Below, in pieces: positions 51,969-62,528 of a DNA stretch of 64,000 nt (position 1 is its first letter; each line of letters opens with the position of its first letter). The position numbers and the translations under genes are program-made. The DNA is from Caballeronia sp. INDeC2 (GTDB lineage Bacteria; Pseudomonadota; Gammaproteobacteria; Burkholderiales; Burkholderiaceae): assembly GCF_023631325.1 (NCBI RefSeq), contig NZ_JALQDG010000017.1, forward strand, positions 1 to 64,000, read 5' to 3'. Under the pieces are notes generated by a model. The model was given only the letters and a program-made list of their open reading frames with translations. It searched no databases and was not told the DNA's origin.

Positions 51969-54377
51969 ATGCAATCCTCTTCCCCTATCAACCCGCCGTC
52001 CCCGCCGCCCGAGAGGCCGAAGAAAGCCAAGCGCTCATGGTGGGCTCGGCTCATGCTCGGATTTCTCGTCAGCGTGTTCGCGCTCGTCGTCTGCGCGGGC
52101 CTCGTGCTCGGCTACGCGCTCGTCGTCGCGATGCCGAACCTGCCTTCGCTCGAAGCGCTCACCGACTACAAGCCGAAGGTGCCGCTGCGCATCTATACGG
52201 CGGATCACGTTCTGATCGGTGAATTCGGCGAGGAGCGCCGCAGCGTCGTGCGCATCCGGGATGTGCCCGATCATCTGAAAAAAGCAGTGCTCGCGATCGA
52301 GGACTCGCGCTTCTACGATCACGGCGGCGTCGATCTCACCGGCATTCTGCGTGCGGGCTCCGTCGCGCTGACGAACGGCCACGCGTCGCAGGGCGCAAGC
52401 ACGATCACGATGCAGGTCGCGCGCAACTTCTTCCTGTCGAGCGAGAAGACCTACACGCGCAAGATCTACGAGATGCTGCTCGCGTACAAAATCGAGCGCG
52501 CGCTGACGAAGGATCAGATTCTCGAGGTCTACATGAATCAGATCTATCTCGGCCAGCGCGCGTACGGTTTTGCGAGCGCGGCGCGAGTCTACTTCGGCAA
52601 GGATCTGAAGGACGTGACGCTCGCCGAGGCCGCGATGCTCGCGGGTTTGCCGAAAGCGCCGTCGGCGTATAACCCAGTCGTCAACCCGAAGCGCGCGAAA
52701 GTGCGGCAGGAGTACATCCTGCAACGCATGCGCGAGCTGAACTTCATCACGCAGGCCGACTACGACCAGGCGGTGAATCAGCCGCTCGTCGTGAAGGGAC
52801 AGGGCCGCGAGTTCAGCGTGCACGCCGAGTACGTCGCGGAAATGGTGCGCCAGATGATGTACGCGCAATACCGCGAGGAAGCGTACACGCGCGGACTGAA
52901 CGTCGTGACGACGATCGATTCCGCCGATCAGGACGCCGCCTATCGCGCGGTGCGCAAGGGTTTGATGGACTACGAGCACCGGCATGGTTATCGCGGACCG
53001 GAAGGCTATATCGATCTGCCGTCGAATGCGGACGACCGCGAGCAAGCCATCGACGATGCGCTCGCCGAGCATCCCGACAACGGCGAGATCGTCGCGGCCG
53101 TGGTGACGTCGGCGAATCCGAAGGAAGTGAAGGCGAGCTTCATCGACGGCAACACGGCGACGATCACCGGCAACGATCTGCGCTTCGTGCAGTTCGCGCT
53201 GAGCGCACGCGCGCAGCCGAATTCGCGCATTCGTCCGGGCGCGATCGTGCGTCTCATGAAGGACGACGACGGCGACTGGGTCATCACGCAACTGCCGCAG
53301 GTCGAAGGCGCGCTCGTGTCGATGGTGCCGCAGGACGGCGCGATCCGGGCGCTCGTCGGCGGCTTCGACTTCAACAAGAACAAGTTCAATCACGTCACGC
53401 AGGCATGGCGTCAGCCGGGTTCGAGCTTCAAGCCGTTCATCTATTCGGCATCGCTCGAGAAAGGTCTTTCGCCCGCGACGATCATCAACGACGGCCCGCT
53501 CTTCTTTAGCGCCGCCGAGACCGGCGGCCAGGCGTGGGAGCCGAAGAACTACGGCGGCGGCTTCGACGGCCCGATGACGATGCGCTCCGCGCTGCAACGC
53601 TCGAAGAACATGGTGTCGATCCGCATCCTGAGTCATATCGGCACGAAGTACGCGCAGCAGTACGTCACGCGCTTCGGCTTCGATGCGGACCGTCATCCCG
53701 CCTATCTGCCGATGGCGCTCGGTGCGGGTCTCGTCACGCCGCTGCAAATGGCGGCGGGCTATGCGGTGTTCGCGAACGGCGGTTATCGCGTGAATCCGTA
53801 TCTGATCACCGATATCACCGATCCGTACGGCCGCGTCGTGTCGCATCCGCAGCCGCTCGTCGCGCAGCAAAGTGCGCCGCTCGCAATCACGCCGCGCAAC
53901 GCGTTCGTGATGAACAGCCTGTTGCAGAGCGTCGCGCAGCACGGCACGGGCTCGAAAACGAATCAGTTGAAGCGCGGCGATCTCGCCGGCAAGACGGGCA
54001 CGACAAACGATTCGCGCGATGCGTGGTTCGCCGGTTATCAGCGCACGCTCGTTGCGATTGCGTGGATCGGCTATGACAATCCGCACAGCCTCGGCGACAA
54101 GGAAACCGGCGGCGGCCTCGCGCTGCCGGTCTGGATGGATTACATGAGCAAGGCTTTGAAGGGCGTGCCCGAGTACAAGCCGATGACGCCGCCCGACATC
54201 ACATCGCTCGGCAACGAGCTGTACTACGACGACATGACGCCGGGCCACGGCTTTGTCGCGACCATCGGCGTGAGTCAGGCGCCGCCGCAGGAAGGCGTAT
54301 CCGGCGTGACGGCGCCGGCGCCCGAAGTCGGCGAACAGGAAAAGCAGGACATCATGAATCTGTTCAAGGGGCAGTAA
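51969..54377 (+). CDS. mrcA: penicillin-binding protein 1A
   Basis: 802 aa bifunctional peptidoglycan synthase. A cytoplasmic Pro-rich N-terminus and membrane anchor (about 28-55) are followed by the GT51 glycosyltransferase domain (catalytic E111 in AIEDSRFYDHGG) and an OB-fold insert. The transpeptidase domain has SSFK (S485), SKN and KTGT (from K675) motifs. It is divergent from pilM, an arrangement widespread in proteobacteria. An upstream in-frame TTG at 51957 is a less likely start. Confidence 0.96.
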   Translation: MQSSSPINPPSPPPERPKKAKRSWWARLMLGFLVSVFALVVCAGLVLGYALVVAMPNLPSLEALTDYKPKVPLRIYTADHVLIGEFGEERRSVVRIRDVPDHLKKAVLAIEDSRFYDHGGVDLTGILRAGSVALTNGHASQGASTITMQVARNFFLSSEKTYTRKIYEMLLAYKIERALTKDQILEVYMNQIYLGQRAYGFASAARVYFGKDLKDVTLAEAAMLAGLPKAPSAYNPVVNPKRAKVRQEYILQRMRELNFITQADYDQAVNQPLVVKGQGREFSVHAEYVAEMVRQMMYAQYREEAYTRGLNVVTTIDSADQDAAYRAVRKGLMDYEHRHGYRGPEGYIDLPSNADDREQAIDDALAEHPDNGEIVAAVVTSANPKEVKASFIDGNTATITGNDLRFVQFALSARAQPNSRIRPGAIVRLMKDDDGDWVITQLPQVEGALVSMVPQDGAIRALVGGFDFNKNKFNHVTQAWRQPGSSFKPFIYSASLEKGLSPATIINDGPLFFSAAETGGQAWEPKNYGGGFDGPMTMRSALQRSKNMVSIRILSHIGTKYAQQYVTRFGFDADRHPAYLPMALGAGLVTPLQMAAGYAVFANGGYRVNPYLITDITDPYGRVVSHPQPLVAQQSAPLAITPRNAFVMNSLLQSVAQHGTGSKTNQLKRGDLAGKTGTTNDSRDAWFAGYQRTLVAIAWIGYDNPHSLGDKETGGGLALPVWMDYMSKALKGVPEYKPMTPPDITSLGNELYYDDMTPGHGFVATIGVSQAPPQEGVSGVTAPAPEVGEQEKQDIMNLFKGQ

Positions 54378-54399
54378 CCGCGCCCCCTGCAACGATCGA

Positions 54400-54431
54400 A
54401 GCGGGCGGACTACACGGTCCGCTCGCTTTTT
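54400..54431 (+). terminator. terminator of mrcA
   Basis: GCGGGCGGAC pairs with GTCCGCTCGC around a 6-base loop, followed by T7. It ends one base before the cyaY stop and acts on the plus strand only. Confidence 0.8.
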
Positions 54432-54749
54432 TTACGGCTTGAATCTGATCGGCTCGCCGGCCTGTTCGCTCGAATATTTGCTGAGGGTGGCGAAGAATTC
54501 GCTGTTGTCGCGCGTGTCGCGCCAGGCGCCGTCGACGTATTTGTAATGAAAACCGCCCGCCTTCGCCGCCAGCCAGATCTCGTGTTTCGGCGGTTGCAGG
54601 TTCACGATCACCTTCGTGCGATTCTCGAATTCCAGCGTCAAAACATTGCCGCTGCGCTCGAATTCGATATCGGCTTCGGCTGCGTCGACCGAGCGCTCGA
54701 TGGCCGTCAGCGCGGCCTCCGCCAGCGTCAGGTATTCCTGGTCTGTCAT
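54432..54749 (-). CDS. cyaY: frataxin homologue CyaY
   Basis: 105 aa. CyaY binds iron and modulates the ISC iron-sulfur assembly machine. It has an acidic N-terminal helix ([12 protein letters not shown]) and the frataxin beta-sheet signature ([16 protein letters not shown], then [12 protein letters not shown]). The start at 54749 has GGAG six bases upstream. It is divergent from lptM. Confidence 0.95.
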   Translation of the reverse strand: MTDQEYLTLAEAALTAIERSVDAAEADIEFERSGNVLTLEFENRTKVIVNLQPPKHEIWLAAKAGGFHYKYVDGAWRDTRDNSEFFATLSKYSSEQAGEPIRFKP

Positions 54750-54784
54750 GCTAAACTCCATCGATTAAACGTATAGGGACGGTC

Positions 54785-55093
54785 ATGCGAGTCGTTTTCA
54801 GGATGAGCGCGATTGTAGCGGCTTTGAGCATCGGCGCCGCGGCAACCATCGCGCTCGGCGGTTGTGGGCAACGCGGTCCGCTTTATCTGCCGAACGTGCC
54901 TCCGCTGCCGCAACGTCCCAACGATCTCCAGAATACGCCGCCTTCGAACGTCGCTCCGGGCAGCGAGACTGCATCGCGCTCGGGCAGCGTTCCGGATACC
55001 TCGGGCGAGCCGCTGTCGCTCTCGCCCGAGACCGACCTGAAGACGAGCCCTAACGCCGCATCGGCGCCGAAAGCGGCGTCGTCCGCTTACTGA
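54785..55093 (+). CDS. lptM: LPS translocon maturation chaperone LptM (YifL) lipoprotein
   Basis: 102 aa. A lipoprotein signal ends in LGGC, immediately followed by the hallmark GQRGPLYLP. LptM helps LptD fold and form disulfides in the outer membrane. The remainder is Pro/Ser-rich and unstructured. It lies 45 bases before lysA, as is common. Confidence 0.9.
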   Translation: MRVVFRMSAIVAALSIGAAATIALGGCGQRGPLYLPNVPPLPQRPNDLQNTPPSNVAPGSETASRSGSVPDTSGEPLSLSPETDLKTSPNAASAPKAASSAY

Positions 55094-55137
55094 TCCCTCG
55101 ATTTTCGATGCCTTCACGGGCGCATTCGATTCCACGC

Positions 55138-56400
55138 ATGAGTGATTCCGCATTCCATTACGTCGACGGCGTGCTGCACGCCGAAGGCGTCTCAGCCGCG
55201 TCGCTCGCGGAGCAGTTCGGCACGCCGCTCTACGTCTATTCGCGCGATGCGCTGACGCGCGCCTATCACGCCTACGCCGATGCCTGCGCCGGCCGTCGCG
55301 CGACGGTTCACGTCGCGGTGAAGGCGAACAGCAATCTCGCGGTGCTCAACGTGTTCGCGCGCATGGGCGCGGGCTTCGACATCGTGTCGTCGGGCGAGCT
55401 CGCGCGGGTACTTGCGGCGGGCGGCAAGGCGGAGAACACGGTGTTTTCGGGCGTCGGCAAATCGGCGGCGGAAATGCGCGAGGCGCTCGAAGCGGGCGTG
55501 AAGTGCTTCAACGTCGAGTCGATTCCCGAGTTGCACGCGTTGAACGAAGTCGCGGCATCGCTCGGCAAGAAGGCGCCGGTTTCGTTGCGCGTGAATCCCG
55601 ACGTCGATGCGAAGACGCATCCGTACATCTCGACGGGCCTCAAGTCGAACAAGTTCGGCGTCGCGTTCAGCGATGCCCGCGCGACCTACGCCCAAGCGCA
55701 TGCAATGGCGAATCTCGACGTCCTCGGCATCGATTGCCACATCGGCTCGCAGATCACCGAGATCAGCCCGTATCTCGATGCAGTCGACAAGCTGCTCGAA
55801 CTCGTCGAGCAGATCGAAGCGGACGGCATGAGCATTCGTCACGTGGATGTCGGCGGCGGTCTCGGCATCACGTACGACGATGAAACGCCGCCCGATATCG
55901 GCGAGTTCGTGAAGACCGTGCTCGATCACATCGAGAAGCGCGGCCACGGTCAGCGCGAAGTGTATTTCGAGCCGGGGCGTTCGCTCGTCGGCAATGCGGG
56001 CGTGCTGTTGACGCGCGTCGAGTTTCTGAAGCCGGGCGAGGAAAAGAACTTTGCCATCGTCGATGCCGCGATGAACGATCTCGCGCGGCCCGCGATGTAC
56101 GAGGCGTTTCATCGCATCGTGCCGGTCGTGAAGCGTGACGCGCAGGCGCACAAGTACGATGTCGTCGGCCCTGTGTGCGAAAGCGGCGACTGGCTCGGGC
56201 GTGATCGTGAACTGGCCATCGAACCGGGCGATCTGCTCGCGATCTGCTCCGCGGGCGCGTACGGCTTCGTGATGAGCTCGAACTACAACACGCGTCCGCG
56301 GGCCGCCGAAATCATGGTCGACGGCGAACGCGCGCGTCTCGTGCGCGAACGTGAGGACGTGAAGCAGTTGTTCGCCGGAGAATCGATTCTGCCGGACTGA
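55138..56400 (+). CDS. lysA: diaminopimelate decarboxylase
   Basis: 420 aa. LysA makes lysine from meso-DAP. PLP lysine is K62 in VAVKANSN. H in HIGSQI, the GGGLGITY phosphate loop and C in GPVCESGDWLG are present. The start at 55138 (MSDSAFHY) is the family start; a further ATG at 55108 is possible. It is in the same direction as lptM. Confidence 0.97.
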   Translation: MSDSAFHYVDGVLHAEGVSAASLAEQFGTPLYVYSRDALTRAYHAYADACAGRRATVHVAVKANSNLAVLNVFARMGAGFDIVSSGELARVLAAGGKAENTVFSGVGKSAAEMREALEAGVKCFNVESIPELHALNEVAASLGKKAPVSLRVNPDVDAKTHPYISTGLKSNKFGVAFSDARATYAQAHAMANLDVLGIDCHIGSQITEISPYLDAVDKLLELVEQIEADGMSIRHVDVGGGLGITYDDETPPDIGEFVKTVLDHIEKRGHGQREVYFEPGRSLVGNAGVLLTRVEFLKPGEEKNFAIVDAAMNDLARPAMYEAFHRIVPVVKRDAQAHKYDVVGPVCESGDWLGRDRELAIEPGDLLAICSAGAYGFVMSSNYNTRPRAAEIMVDGERARLVREREDVKQLFAGESILPD

Positions 56401-56419
56401 AGCGTCGCGCGCTTCGACG

Positions 56420-56449
56420 AAAAGCGATGCCGAGGCATCGCTTTTTTTA
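56420..56449. terminator. bidirectional terminator between lysA and msrQ
   Basis: GCGATGC and GCATCGC pair in a tight hairpin flanked by A4 and T7. It separates convergent lysA and msrQ and overlaps the very end of msrQ. Confidence 0.8.
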
Positions 56450-57097
56450 TGCGCGCCGCCGTGTCGCTCGCGTTCGAAGCCACGCGATCACGCGCCAGCC
56501 GAGCAGCACGATCACGATCGAGCCGTAGATCTTCGGCAGCTCGAAATCGTGCTTGCCCGCCTTCATCCACCAGAAGTGCAGGATGGCGAGCGCGGCGATT
56601 GGATAGATCGTCCGATGCAAGGTCTGCCAGCGACGGCCGAGCTTTCTCACCATGACTTTCGGCGACGTGGCCGCGAGCGGAATCAGCAGCACGAACGCCG
56701 CGAAGCCCACCGTGATGAACGGCCGCTTGCCGATGTCCTTCAGCATCGCGGCGACATCGAACCATTTGTCGAACCAGATATACGTCGTGAAGTGCAGCAC
56801 GGCGAAGAAGAACGCGTACAGCCCGATCATCCGGCGAAAGCGCGCGAGCGCCGTGATGCCGGTCATGCGGCGCACCGGCGTGATCGCGAGCGTGATGCAC
56901 AGATAGACGAGCGTCCAGAGACCGGTCGAACGCGTGATGAATTCGATCGGATTCGCGCCCAGGCCGCCCGTCACGCCGAGCAGCACGAGACGCGCGAGCG
57001 GAAACAGCATCGCGATGAAAACGGCGAGTTTCGCGGGAACAAGCCAGCGAACGCCGGCGCTCGCCCGCGTGCCTTTGATCTCGGAAGCGGTCGGCAT
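56447..57097 (-). CDS. msrQ: haem-binding membrane subunit MsrQ
   Basis: 216 aa with six membrane helices of the ferric-reductase type. MsrQ passes electrons from the quinone or flavin pool to MsrP. His ligands are in FAVLHFTTYIW and LHRTIYPIAALAILHFWW. It follows msrP by 3 bases. Confidence 0.93.
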   Translation of the reverse strand: MPTASEIKGTRASAGVRWLVPAKLAVFIAMLFPLARLVLLGVTGGLGANPIEFITRSTGLWTLVYLCITLAITPVRRMTGITALARFRRMIGLYAFFFAVLHFTTYIWFDKWFDVAAMLKDIGKRPFITVGFAAFVLLIPLAATSPKVMVRKLGRRWQTLHRTIYPIAALAILHFWWMKAGKHDFELPKIYGSIVIVLLGWRVIAWLRTRATRRRA

Positions 57098-57100
57098 CGT

Positions 57101-58090
57101 TCAGAAGTTCTTCTTGAGATCCATGCCCTGATACAGCGACGCGACCTGATCGCCGTAGCCGTTGAACATGAGCGTCTTGCGCTTCGGCGAAAAGAAACCG
57201 TCCTCGCCGATGCGCCGCTCCGTCGCCTGACTCCAGCGCGGATGATCGACGCTCGGATTGACGTTCGAAAAGAAGCCATATTCGCTGGGCGCGTAGAGGT
57301 TCCAGCTCGTCGGCGGCTGCTTTTCGACGAAGCGGATCTTCACGAGCGACTTCGCGCTTTTGAACCCGTACTTCCACGGCACGACCACGCGCACCGGCGC
57401 GCCGTTCTGGTTCGGCAGCACCTGGCCGTATAAGCCGACGGTCAGGAGCGTGAGCGGATTCATCGCCTCGTCCATTCGCAGGCCTTCCGAGTACGGCCAT
57501 TCGAGAATCGGCGTCGAGAGTCCCGGCATCTGCGACGGATCGGCGAGCGTGATGAACTGCACGTACTTCGCGTTGCCCGTCGGCTCGGCGCGCTTGATGA
57601 GCTCGGACAAGGACACGCCGATCCACGGAATCACCATCGACCAGCCTTCGACGCAGCGCAACCGGTAGACGCGTTCTTCGAGCGGCGCGAGCTTCAGAAT
57701 ATCGTCGATGTCGTAGACCTTCGGGTTCTTGATCGCGCCTTCCACCGACACCTTCCACGGACGCGGACGCAGCGTGCCCGCGTGCTCGGCGGGATCGCCC
57801 TTGTCAGTGCCGAACTCGTAGAAGTTGTTGTAGCTCGTGATGTCCTTGAACGACGTCGCCTTGTCCAGCGCGACGAACTTCGAGTTGGTCTTCGCCGCGA
57901 GCTTCTGGCCTTTGGCGTCCGGCGAAGTCAGCGTCGCGTGGGCGAGGCTGCTTGTGCCAGCGAGACCTGTTGCGGCGAACGCCCCGATCGAGCGCAGCGC
58001 ACGTCGGCGATTCTCGAACACGTCGCGCGGCGTGATTTCATGGCTCGCGATGTCGTCGCCGTACAAATCGCGATTTTTTCTCATCCACAT
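57101..58090 (-). CDS. msrP: periplasmic methionine sulfoxide reductase, catalytic subunit MsrP
   Basis: 329 aa molybdoenzyme that repairs oxidised Met in envelope proteins. Its twin-arginine signal ([15 protein letters not shown], about 28-42) requires TatABC. The molybdopterin cysteine is C146 in [11 protein letters not shown]. The start at 58090 has AAGGA six bases upstream. Confidence 0.95.
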   Translation of the reverse strand: MWMRKNRDLYGDDIASHEITPRDVFENRRRALRSIGAFAATGLAGTSSLAHATLTSPDAKGQKLAAKTNSKFVALDKATSFKDITSYNNFYEFGTDKGDPAEHAGTLRPRPWKVSVEGAIKNPKVYDIDDILKLAPLEERVYRLRCVEGWSMVIPWIGVSLSELIKRAEPTGNAKYVQFITLADPSQMPGLSTPILEWPYSEGLRMDEAMNPLTLLTVGLYGQVLPNQNGAPVRVVVPWKYGFKSAKSLVKIRFVEKQPPTSWNLYAPSEYGFFSNVNPSVDHPRWSQATERRIGEDGFFSPKRKTLMFNGYGDQVASLYQGMDLKKNF

Positions 58091-58185
58091 GTGCGTTCCT
58101 TCCATTTGCGACGCGCAGGACGCCGCCGCTGAATGCTCATACGTGGAAAACAGCATTCCGGATGCCCGTATTCCACCGCGAAACG

Positions 58186-58221
58186 AAAAAAAACCGCCAG
58201 CGCGATGCATGGCGGTTTTTC
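58186..58221 (-). terminator. terminator of the ccs operon
   Basis: ACCGCCA and TGGCGGT arms with A7 and T5 flanks form a hairpin about 20 bases past the ccsB stop. It sits upstream of msrP and keeps the two transcripts apart. It may act on both strands. Confidence 0.75.
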
Positions 58222-58239
58222 GATAGTCGATCCGACCGG

Positions 58240-59442
58240 TCAGAGCTTGCCGTAGCTATGCAAGCCCGACAGGAACATGTTCACGCCGAGGAACGCGAAC
58301 GTCGTAACGATCAGGCCGGTCAGCGCCCACCACGCCGCCGCCGCGCCGCGCAGGCCCTTCATGAGGCGCATGTGCAGCCACGCCGCATAGTTCAGCCAGA
58401 CGATCAGCGCCCACGTTTCCTTCGGATCCCAGCTCCAGTAACCGCCCCACGCTTCCGCGGCCCACAGCGCGCCGAGAATCGTCGCGATGGTGAAGAAAGC
58501 GAACCCGACGGCGATCGACTTGTACATCACGTCGTCCAGCACTTCGAGCGACGGCAGGCGGTCAGCCATGAAGCCACGCTGTTTCGCGAGATACGCGACG
58601 GAAACCATCGCCGAAAGCGCGAAGCTGCCGTAGCCGATGAAGTTCGCCGGCACGTGAATCTTCATCCACCAGCTTTGCAGCGCGGGCACGAGCGGTTGAA
58701 TCTGCTGTGCGTCGCGGGCGATCGAGTACCACATCAGGAAGCCGACCGCCGCGCTGATCACGAGCAGCACGAACGCGCCCATCTGACGCGTCGAATAATG
58801 CTGTTCGTAGTAGAGGTAGAACAGCGCCGTGATCAGGCAGAACAACACGAACACTTCGTACAGGTTCGAGATCGGAATATGGCCGACATCGGAGCCGATC
58901 ATGTACGACTCGTACCAGCGCACCATCAGGCCGGTGAAGCCCATCAGCACCGCGACCCACGTCATGCGCGAGCCGATCGCGCCGCCCGTTTGCGAGCGTG
59001 TCACGAGGCCGATCCAATAAAAGAGCGTCGCGAGGATAAAGAGCGCGCTCATCCACAAAATCGCGGACTGGCTGGACAGGAAGTACTTGAGGAAGAAATT
59101 AGTGTCGGCGCGCGCGAGATCGTGCTGATAAAGCTGGATCGAAAACAGCGCGAGCACCGCGATCATCGCGATCAGCAAGCGCACCGGCTTCCAGCGCCAT
59201 CCGAGCACGACGAAGGTGGGCACGGCGCCGATCAGCACGGCCATGTCGTACACGTCCATATACGCGTGGTAGCGGTTCAGCGCGAAACCCGCGCCAGCGA
59301 CCATCGCGAGGGCGAAGAGCCAGTCGATCGGCGTCAGACGGCGCAGGAACGGACGATCGTCGAACACGGCGACATCGGGAAGGCCCGATGCCGGACGTTC
59401 CGTCTTTGCGGAGGCGTGGGAGGAAGTCTGTGTGAGGTCCAT
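58240..59442 (-). CDS. ccsB: System II cytochrome c biogenesis protein CcsB/CcsA
   Basis: 400 aa, eight or so membrane helices. It carries and attaches haem to apocytochromes c. The tryptophan-rich WWD-type motif [16 protein letters not shown] and the His-containing loops (KIHVPANF) are present. Together with the ResB/Ccs1 protein just upstream it forms System II. It starts at 59442, a few bases after resB. Confidence 0.94.
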   Translation of the reverse strand: MDLTQTSSHASAKTERPASGLPDVAVFDDRPFLRRLTPIDWLFALAMVAGAGFALNRYHAYMDVYDMAVLIGAVPTFVVLGWRWKPVRLLIAMIAVLALFSIQLYQHDLARADTNFFLKYFLSSQSAILWMSALFILATLFYWIGLVTRSQTGGAIGSRMTWVAVLMGFTGLMVRWYESYMIGSDVGHIPISNLYEVFVLFCLITALFYLYYEQHYSTRQMGAFVLLVISAAVGFLMWYSIARDAQQIQPLVPALQSWWMKIHVPANFIGYGSFALSAMVSVAYLAKQRGFMADRLPSLEVLDDVMYKSIAVGFAFFTIATILGALWAAEAWGGYWSWDPKETWALIVWLNYAAWLHMRLMKGLRGAAAAWWALTGLIVTTFAFLGVNMFLSGLHSYGKL

Positions 59443-59446
59443 GATC

Positions 59447-61678
59447 TTACCGTGTCGAAACTTCCGAGCTCGGAGTCTCGGATTGCGAGTGCTGGGGCGC
59501 ACTGGATGCCGGTGACGGATCGGCCGGTTCTGCCGGCTTCGCGTCGAGCGCCGCCGCGATCTGCGCGCGCGTGCGTACGAACTCGTTCTCGAAATCGAAC
59601 GTCCGGCGCGCCGTGGACATCGCCATCAGCACGCTCGCGCCGCCCTGCCCTGCATCTTTGAGCCAGAACCAGAGCCGGCGTTCGCGGACATAGAACATCG
59701 AGAAAATCCCGACCACCAGCAGAAGGCTGCCAAGATACACCAGATTTTTACCGGGCGCGCGCGTCAACTGGAATACCGAAGCTTGCACTTGCCTGAAGTT
59801 GTCCAGTTGCAGAAAGACGGGCGAACCGTATAGAAAGCTGTCGGAAAGCGCGTTGATGGACGACTGGACGAACGCAGAGTTCTTCTCATCCACTTTAGCG
59901 TCGGGCTGGCCGTTTTGCTCTCGGGAAATCTGCCATACGTCCCACATCGCGCCTTCGAGCATGCGCATCAAAAGGCCCGCCGCTTTTTCCTGCTCGCCCT
60001 TCGGCACCGAATGGTCGATGAACGTCGCGATGCTTTGAAAGCCGCCAATCATCTGCGGATTCGTCGTTGCCTTGCCGCTTTCGTCGACGCCGGCGAAAAG
60101 ATTCAGCACGCGAACCGCGCTTTCTTCCAGATGTTCCTGCAATTCGCGATTTTCCTGCGGTACCGAACGCAGCGCGAAACGGTGCGCGGCTGCGGCGCGC
60201 GTCGCGGGCGTGGCCAGCGCGGCGCGCAAGTCCATCCACTGTTTGATCGTGCCCTGTTCGTCGGCGGGAATGCGCAGGTAGCGGAACGGATCGTTCGGGC
60301 TCAAGCGCATGCCCGCGAGGAACATGCGCTGGCCGCTCACGTCGACGGCCAGCATGTAGTTGCTGTATTCGCGTGCCTGACCGTCCGTGCCGCGCACCTT
60401 GTATTGCACCGAAGGGCCGATGTTGCGCAGGTCCGTCGGCTTCGAAGTTTTCGCGCCGGAGCCGAGACGCTCGTCGAACGCGTCGCGCAGCGTTTCCTTC
60501 TTGCCGACGCCGCGTGCGTCCGGCGTGCCGCTCCCGTCGGTCATGTTTTCGACGTTGATCGCGCGGAAATCCGTGAACTCGACGGTCTCGCCTTGCGCGC
60601 CGGTGAACTGCGTCCCGATGGGCGATGTGCCGCCGATAGTGCCGTTGAAAGGCTCGGTCTTCGCGCTGCCGCCGGTCATCGGCCATGCGGTCATTTCGAG
60701 CTTCGAGCCGCCGTCCTGGAAACTCGATTGATAGATCGAAATGCCGTCGTAGGTGAACGGCTTGTTCACCTCGACGCGCGCCGGAATGCGCTTGCCCGTC
60801 TTGTGATCGATCACGACGATGTCGCTCGCGAAGAGCTTCGGCATGCCGGTCGAGTAGTAGTCGACGATGAACTTGTTCAACTGAATCGAAAACGGCAGAT
60901 CCTGAATGATCGAGCCGTCCTGCTGATTCAGAATCGCCGTGCCGACGTTCTGCCCTTCCGGCACCCACGCGTAGCCGCGGAACGTCGGGTTCGACGTCGA
61001 AAGACGATGCTCGCGCGGAATGTCGTTAATAACGGCGTTGCTGTTGATCGGCGTCTTGTTGAACATCCACATCTGCAATTTGATGGGCAGATTGCTGTCG
61101 AGCAGCCCGCCGATACAGATCACGACGATCGCGACGTGCGCCGAGATATAGCCGATCTTCGTCATCGCGCCGCGCTTGCCCGCGATGAGCGTCGCGCCGT
61201 TGTCGGTCTGGCGCGTCACGGTGCGATAGCCCATTTTCGCGGCGAGCCGTTCGAGCGTCGCGGCCGTCTGCGCGCGGTTCGTCGAAACCGTGAACTCGCC
61301 CTTGTGGTGGAACGCGCGCAGGCCGCCTTCATGCACGCGATCCTTCCAACTCTTCAAGTCCGCGATCATCTTCGGGCTGTTGCGCACGACGCACAGCGAC
61401 ACCGAGATCACGAGGAAGATCAGGATGAGCATGAACCACCACGCGCTGTACACGTTGTAGAGGCTCAGGCCGCGGAAGATGTCGGCCCAGAACGGACCGA
61501 ACTGATTCACGTAGTTGGGATACGGGTCTTCTTGCGTGAGCACCGTGCCGATGATGCTCGCGATCGCCAGAATGACGAGCAACGCGATGGCGAAGCGCAT
61601 CGAACTGACGAGTTCGACGAAATGCCTGATGGCCCGGCGGGCCGACTTCGACTGCAAACTCGATGTGGTGACGCTCAT
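59447..61678 (-). CDS. resB: System II cytochrome c biogenesis protein ResB/Ccs1
   Basis: 743 aa. It has four membrane helices: RFAIALLVILAIASIIGTVL, WWFMLILIFLVISVSLCVV, ISAHVAIVVICIGGLLDS and a last one near residue 650. A large periplasmic domain lies between the third and fourth, and it ends in a Pro/Ser tail. It likely chaperones apocytochromes. The length is in the betaproteobacterial range. Confidence 0.94.
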   Translation of the reverse strand: MSVTTSSLQSKSARRAIRHFVELVSSMRFAIALLVILAIASIIGTVLTQEDPYPNYVNQFGPFWADIFRGLSLYNVYSAWWFMLILIFLVISVSLCVVRNSPKMIADLKSWKDRVHEGGLRAFHHKGEFTVSTNRAQTAATLERLAAKMGYRTVTRQTDNGATLIAGKRGAMTKIGYISAHVAIVVICIGGLLDSNLPIKLQMWMFNKTPINSNAVINDIPREHRLSTSNPTFRGYAWVPEGQNVGTAILNQQDGSIIQDLPFSIQLNKFIVDYYSTGMPKLFASDIVVIDHKTGKRIPARVEVNKPFTYDGISIYQSSFQDGGSKLEMTAWPMTGGSAKTEPFNGTIGGTSPIGTQFTGAQGETVEFTDFRAINVENMTDGSGTPDARGVGKKETLRDAFDERLGSGAKTSKPTDLRNIGPSVQYKVRGTDGQAREYSNYMLAVDVSGQRMFLAGMRLSPNDPFRYLRIPADEQGTIKQWMDLRAALATPATRAAAAHRFALRSVPQENRELQEHLEESAVRVLNLFAGVDESGKATTNPQMIGGFQSIATFIDHSVPKGEQEKAAGLLMRMLEGAMWDVWQISREQNGQPDAKVDEKNSAFVQSSINALSDSFLYGSPVFLQLDNFRQVQASVFQLTRAPGKNLVYLGSLLLVVGIFSMFYVRERRLWFWLKDAGQGGASVLMAMSTARRTFDFENEFVRTRAQIAAALDAKPAEPADPSPASSAPQHSQSETPSSEVSTR

Positions 61679-61698
61679 TCAAACTCCGGCTGGACAGC

Positions 61699-61752
61699 AA
61701 AAAAGGGTGGAGACGCTGGCGGTCTCATCGACCGACGTCCCACCCTTTTTTT
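61699..61752 (-). terminator. terminator of the di-haem cytochrome gene
   Basis: AAAAAAGGGTGG and CCACCCTTTTTT arms enclose about 30 bases with a smaller internal AGAC/GTCT stem. On the minus strand it follows the cytochrome gene by about 100 bases and precedes resB, so the two units are transcribed separately. The rest of 61753-61853 is empty. Confidence 0.75.
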
Positions 61753-61853
61753 GTTCTCGCGCCGGTCTTCTCGGATCTTCCGGGACCGGCTTCGTAGTAT
61801 GGGCGATTCCCGCGTTAGCCGCCGGGAACCGCTGGACGCTGACTGTTGCGCGT

Positions 61854-62528
61854 TTAATGCAAGCCGGCGATGTAGTCGGCAACCGCCTTCATCTCCGCTT
61901 CGTTCAGGCGCGAGGAAATCTGGTGCATCGGTTCACTGTTGGCGCGTTGTCCCGATGCGAAGGCGTTCAACTGCGCGACCGTGTAGTCGCCCCATTGCCA
62001 CGACAGCCGCGGATACTGCACCGGAATGCCCATGCCAGTTGCGCCGTGGCAAGCGGCGCACGCCGGCACGCCCTTGTCCGCGATGCCGCCGCGGTAGATC
62101 TTCTGGCCCAGCGCGACGTCGTTCTTGTCGCGCGCGTAGTTGGGCTTGGCCTTCTGCGACGCGAAGTACGCCGCGACGTTCACCATGTCCTGATCCGACA
62201 GCGCGCTCGCAATGCCCGCCATGATCGGATTGTTGCGCGCCGGCGCCTTCGCGCCCGGCTGCGTCTTGTAATCCTTCAATTGCTTGACGATGTATTCGGC
62301 ATGCTGGCCCGCGAGCTTCGGAAACGCGGCGCCGGCGCTGTTGCCGTCCGCTGCGTGACACGCCGCGCACACCTGGGTCGCGATGGCCTGACCTCGCGCC
62401 GCATCGGGCTTCGCCGCCTGCGCGGGCTCCGCCGCATTCACCGACATCGATACTGCTAGTCCACTCAAACCCGCACCGAAAGCCGCCGCTGCCCGAATCA
62501 CCACCAGAGACCTGTACAGTCGGTTCAT
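61854..62528 (-). CDS. di-haem cytochrome c4-like protein
   Basis: 224 aa with a signal peptide (about 1-33, NAA/EPA) and two CAACH motifs (C54-H58 and C157-H161), giving tandem class I cytochrome domains. Met ligands are likely in NPIMAGIA and EPMHQISS. Cytochrome c4 is a periplasmic electron carrier to oxidases. The start at 62528 is preceded by AGGG. It is divergent from engB. Confidence 0.92.
   Translation of the reverse strand: MNRLYRSLVVIRAAAAFGAGLSGLAVSMSVNAAEPAQAAKPDAARGQAIATQVCAACHAADGNSAGAAFPKLAGQHAEYIVKQLKDYKTQPGAKAPARNNPIMAGIASALSDQDMVNVAAYFASQKAKPNYARDKNDVALGQKIYRGGIADKGVPACAACHGATGMGIPVQYPRLSWQWGDYTVAQLNAFASGQRANSEPMHQISSRLNEAEMKAVADYIAGLH

Noticed and set aside
52035..54392. 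785-codon frame opposite mrcA
   Set aside because: Shadow of the penicillin-binding protein gene; composition is Arg- and His-rich and no family is recognisable.
59895..60968. Second-frame 357-codon ORF within resB
   Set aside because: It overlaps the resB coding sequence entirely and is Arg-rich with no start signal; typical high-GC shadow.
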